A stretch of 64,000 bases of DNA from Bryobacterales bacterium (GTDB lineage Bacteria > Acidobacteriota > Terriglobia > Bryobacterales > Bryobacteraceae). The stretch lies in NCBI GenBank assembly GCA_020847045.1, contig JADLCT010000054.1:62001-126000 (forward strand). Reading direction: 5' to 3'. Positions within the stretch are counted from its first letter, which is position 1, and every line of letters begins with the position of its first letter. Both the position numbers and the translations under genes were made by a program. The notes beneath the pieces are model-generated. The model worked only from the letters and a program-made list of their open reading frames with translations. It was not told the DNA's origin and searched no databases. This document shows positions 61,462 to 64,000 of the stretch, piece after piece.

Positions 61462-61989
61462 CTAGGCCGCCTTCGCCTCCCGCCACATCCAGAAACAGAG
61501 TTTGACGTCGCCATGGCCCAGGTCGAAGACGCACCTGTGGCCGGCATCCATCCGGCTGTAGCCCTCCAGATCGGACTGCGTCACCTGGGGCGCGCCCAAC
61601 TGGAACAGCGAGTGGCTCTCCAGGCGGCTCAGCACGCTGCCGCACAGCATGTTGGCCAGCTCGCACACCACCCCTTCGATCTCCCGCTCCGTCAACTCCG
61701 GCTCATCCTTGCCCAGGAAGCCCGCCGCCAGCACCGGCGCAAGGTCGCGGCTGACGGCCAGCTCCAGGCGTCCCTCGGCCGCGCCTTGAAAGTCCATCTC
61801 GGCGTAGAGGTGCTCCTTGTGCGCCACCTCCTCCCATCCGGCCTCCCGTTCCACGGTGAGGAAGAACATGGTTTCCAGCACCTCGCCGGCGGACTCCCGG
61901 AGGCACGCAGCCACCTGCTCCGCCTCGCCGGCCGCCACATCCGCGCCCGGCCGTTGGCTTCCGGTTTCAGCCATTCCCGTTTCAACCAT
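61462..61989 (-). CDS. CheX/CheC-like chemotaxis phosphatase
   Basis: 175 residues. CheC-type motif in EGVVCELANMLCG, i.e. ExxxELxNMxxG. The second half of the CheC motif pair is not evident, so it is more like CheX, which dephosphorylates CheY-P. The ATG has GGAGG six bases upstream and lies inside the cheY end; a second ATG five codons on is possible. The C-terminus has SRMDAGHRCVFDLGHGDVKLCF. Confidence 0.78.
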   Translation of the reverse strand: MVETGMAETGSQRPGADVAAGEAEQVAACLRESAGEVLETMFFLTVEREAGWEEVAHKEHLYAEMDFQGAAEGRLELAVSRDLAPVLAAGFLGKDEPELTEREIEGVVCELANMLCGSVLSRLESHSLFQLGAPQVTQSDLEGYSRMDAGHRCVFDLGHGDVKLCFWMWREAKAA

Positions 61990-62368
61990 GCGACACCTCC
62001 AGTACCCGTTCCAGTTCCTCGCGCAGCGACTCCGGCGAGAACGGTTTCTTCACATAGCCCTTGGCGCCCAGCGACATCATCCGTTCCACCCGTGTTCCCG
62101 TGGAATCGGTGGACACCACCACCACCGGCACGGCCTTCAAATCGCCGCGCGCGGCCACATGCGCGAGAAACTCCTCGCCGTTCATCACCGGCATGTTGAT
62201 GTCGGTGAGTATCACGTCCACCCAGCTCCGTCCGAGGATCTCCAGCGCCTCCCGGCCATGTCCGGCTTCGAGCCGCTCGCCGATCTCCATGCCGGTCAGG
62301 CCAAGCACCCGTCCGATGAAGCTGCGCATGGCGGGCGAATCATCCACGATCAGTACGTCATATGCCAT
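61982..62368 (-). CDS. cheY: CheY response regulator
   Basis: 128 residues, receiver only. Acidic pair Asp9/Asp10, phospho-acceptor Asp56 in VILTDINMPVMNG, Thr/Ser in VVSTDST and Lys near 107 in YVKKPF. AAGGAG is 8 bases before the ATG. Confidence 0.96.
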   Translation of the reverse strand: MAYDVLIVDDSPAMRSFIGRVLGLTGMEIGERLEAGHGREALEILGRSWVDVILTDINMPVMNGEEFLAHVAARGDLKAVPVVVVSTDSTGTRVERMMSLGAKGYVKKPFSPESLREELERVLEVSHG

Positions 62369-62392
62369 CGCGTTGTCTCCTTCGCCGATTCC

Positions 62393-62926
62393 TTACCCCA
62401 CCGGGGTGGCCAGGGGCCGCTCCGCCCGCGCCTGCTTCCGCAGTGGGACCTCGTATTCCGGCGCGCCCGGCTCCCGGATGGTCATCCGTCCGTCGCCCAG
62501 TTCCATGCGCACGGTCCGCGACAGGTTTCCGCCGACATGCTCGGAGCTGATGAACACGCCCTCCTTCCAGAGCAGCTTCTTCACCGCCAGATGGTTCCGC
62601 TTGCCGATATTGAACACGCCGCCCGCGTCCATCACCTGTGCCCCGCCGGCCAGGCGGACGATGAGATTCTTCTTCTGTCCGCCAAGCGCATAGACGTGCT
62701 GGAACAGCAGCGGAACGCCCGTGTCGGCGAACATGTACGGCGTCTGGCCCGCCTTGCGCGTGTCCAGGCTGCTCTCGGGCAGCATGAAATGCAGCATCCC
62801 GCCGGCTTTGGAAGCCGGGTCATACACCACCACGGCGATGCACGAGCCCAAAGCGTAGGTCACCAGTTGATCGCCCGTGTCGCGGCTGAACTTGCAGTCG
62901 GCGATGCCGACGATCTGCTGCGCCAT
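62393..62926 (-). CDS. cheD: Chemoreceptor glutamine deamidase
   Basis: 177 residues. Catalytic Cys in YALGSCIAVVVYD and His in GGMLHFMLPES, plus GGAQVMDAGGVFNIGKRN. CheD deamidates receptor glutamines and binds CheC/CheX in other bacteria. GAGGAAG precedes the ATG. Confidence 0.95.
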   Translation of the reverse strand: MAQQIVGIADCKFSRDTGDQLVTYALGSCIAVVVYDPASKAGGMLHFMLPESSLDTRKAGQTPYMFADTGVPLLFQHVYALGGQKKNLIVRLAGGAQVMDAGGVFNIGKRNHLAVKKLLWKEGVFISSEHVGGNLSRTVRMELGDGRMTIREPGAPEYEVPLRKQARAERPLATPVG

Positions 62927-62983
62927 GTTGTCTTCCTCACCTTCCCAAACGCCATCTCCATGCCGCTCCGCCCGCCTGGCCGG

Positions 62984-63907
62984 TCACGCCAGCATGCCCG
63001 GCTTCTTGTAGGTGGCCGGGGCGACATACTCCAGGCCAAGGTTCATGCCCGTGAGGCTCTCGCTATGGCCGATCAGCAGATACCCGCCCGGCTCCAGTTG
63101 CTCCATCAGCCGCTTCACCAGAGCCTCCTGAGTGGCGCGGTCGAAGTAGATCATGACGTTGCGCAGGAAGATCACCGGACAACGCCGCCCGGCCGCCAGA
63201 GGCTCCATCAGGTTGAGCCGTTGGAACTCCACCATCCGCCGCACCTCGGGCCGGATGCGCCAGCCCGCCTCCCGTCCCTCTCCATCGCGCGCCAGGTATT
63301 TGCGCTGCCAGTCCGGCGGGACTCCGCCGGTCCGCTCGGCGGGGTAGAGCGCCTCGCGGGCAAAACCGAGCGCCCGCGTGGAGATGTCGCTGGCCAGGAT
63401 GCGCACCTGCGAGCCCGCCTTGGCTCCAAGCGCCTCCAGCGTCACGCAGGCGATGGAGTAGGGCTCCTCGCCTGTCGAGCAGGCCGCGCTCCAGATGTCG
63501 ATCCGGGGCCGCCGCTCCACGGCCGGCAGCACCGTCCGGCGGAGAAACTCGAAATGAACCGGCTCGCGGAGAAAGCCGGTGTAGTTGGTGGTGAGCGCGT
63601 CGATCATCGCCGCCAGCATCGCCCCGCTCGTGTCGGCTCGCACCTGGCGCAGATACTCCTGGTAGCTGCTCACCCCGCGGGCCGCCAGGATCTTGCCGAG
63701 CCGCGCCGAAACCAGGTCCTCCTTGCCCGGATGCAGATCGATGCCCGCCTGAGCGTAGATGAACTTGCGGATCTCCTGAAACTCCTGCGTGGACAGGACG
63801 GGCCGGTTGCCCGGCAGCGGCGGAGCGGCCGCCGGTCCGCCGGACGGCGCCCGCGCAGCCGGTGTCCGTGCGGCGGGCGTTTGGTTACGCCAGAGTATGT
63901 TCGCCAT
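62984..63907 (-). CDS. cheR: Chemotaxis protein methyltransferase
   Basis: 307 residues. A Pro/Ala-rich leader (about 10-33) precedes the helical N-domain and the methyltransferase domain: IWSAACSTGEEPYSIA (SAM motif), ILASDISTRAL and CPVIFLRNVMIYFD, ending with GGYLLIGHSESL. GGAGGG lies five bases before the ATG, inside cheA. The first 23 bases overlap the end of cheA. Confidence 0.95.
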   Translation of the reverse strand: MANILWRNQTPAARTPAARAPSGGPAAAPPLPGNRPVLSTQEFQEIRKFIYAQAGIDLHPGKEDLVSARLGKILAARGVSSYQEYLRQVRADTSGAMLAAMIDALTTNYTGFLREPVHFEFLRRTVLPAVERRPRIDIWSAACSTGEEPYSIACVTLEALGAKAGSQVRILASDISTRALGFAREALYPAERTGGVPPDWQRKYLARDGEGREAGWRIRPEVRRMVEFQRLNLMEPLAAGRRCPVIFLRNVMIYFDRATQEALVKRLMEQLEPGGYLLIGHSESLTGMNLGLEYVAPATYKKPGMLA

Positions 63908-64000
63908 ATACGCCCTCCAGATCGAGAATCAGTCCCACGCGCCCATCGCCCAGAATGGCCCCGCCGGCAACACCCGGAATGTTCTTCATACCCTCGCCGA
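63885..64000 (-). CDS. cheA: CheA histidine kinase, C-terminal fragment (cut by window edge)
   Basis: 37 residues. GMKNIPGVAGGAILGDGRVG and LILDLEG are the classic end of the CheA P5 (CheW-like) domain, followed by TAA. The rest lies beyond the window. It places cheA first in this leftward operon. Confidence 0.85.
   Translation of the reverse strand, partial: GEGMKNIPGVAGGAILGDGRVGLILDLEGVYGEHTLA

Overview
The window is GC-rich, gene-dense bacterial chromosome with many 4-bp stop/start overlaps. Its gene content points to an Acidobacteriota genome, most likely a Bryobacterales (Solibacter-type) member. This is inferred from a large Ser/Thr kinase fused to a TolB-like propeller, an ECF sigma factor paired with a kinase-TPR protein, an Oar-type TonB receptor without a SusD partner, a PEP-CTERM protein, and many Tat-exported Gfo/Idh/MocA, ThuA and DUF6807 proteins. 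No 16S rRNA or other decisive marker is present.

Layout. 1-9.5 kb: a PDZ membrane protein (cut by the window edge), a Ser/Thr kinase, a coupled nadA-moaA-ppk2 operon, an Hsp15-like protein, three imperfect 29-bp repeats, a small-molecule kinase coupled to a divergent enolase, and a SET-domain protein. 9.5-17.8 kb: malate dehydrogenase with a 37-residue membrane peptide gene behind it, small membrane proteins, an outer-membrane porin, phosphotransacetylase, a class IV histone-deacetylase-like enzyme, an AlkD-like protein, a sulfatase-maturase-like radical SAM enzyme, a 331-bp structured gap and a PEP-CTERM protein. 17.8-25.1 kb: one leftward operon, ino1 - epimerase - ThDP enzyme - ECF sigma - kinase/TPR. 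25.2-34.3 kb: orphan regulators (LytTR response regulator, NtrY-like kinase), a Cys-rich peptide with a TonB-domain protein, YdcF, an rRNA/tRNA methyltransferase, rarA, RidA, PilZ, and initiator tRNA-Met.

34.4-55.6 kb is a carbohydrate-utilisation locus. Leftward genes encode periplasmic or Tat-targeted sugar-modifying enzymes (ThuA, two-step Gfo/Idh/MocA oxidoreductases, TIM-barrel epimerase, enolase-superfamily dehydratase, DUF6807). Rightward genes encode a glycoside hydrolase-like protein, a ROK repressor, an Oar-type TonB receptor, two tandem two-domain esterase-like hydrolases and a polysaccharide-deacetylase-like protein. A palindrome sits exactly around the -35 box of the receptor promoter and another upstream of the ROK gene, which suggests sugar-responsive control of uptake of an acylated glycan.

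55.6-64 kb: DUF488, a glutamine amidotransferase, three unrecognised proteins, a PQQ-like propeller, and a leftward chemotaxis operon, cheA(partial)-cheR-cheD-cheY-cheX-cheB. The most unusual items are the active-site-altered enolase, the inositol/ECF/kinase operon, the degenerate two-domain hydrolases with the palindromic receptor promoter, and the Cys-rich peptide/TonB pair.
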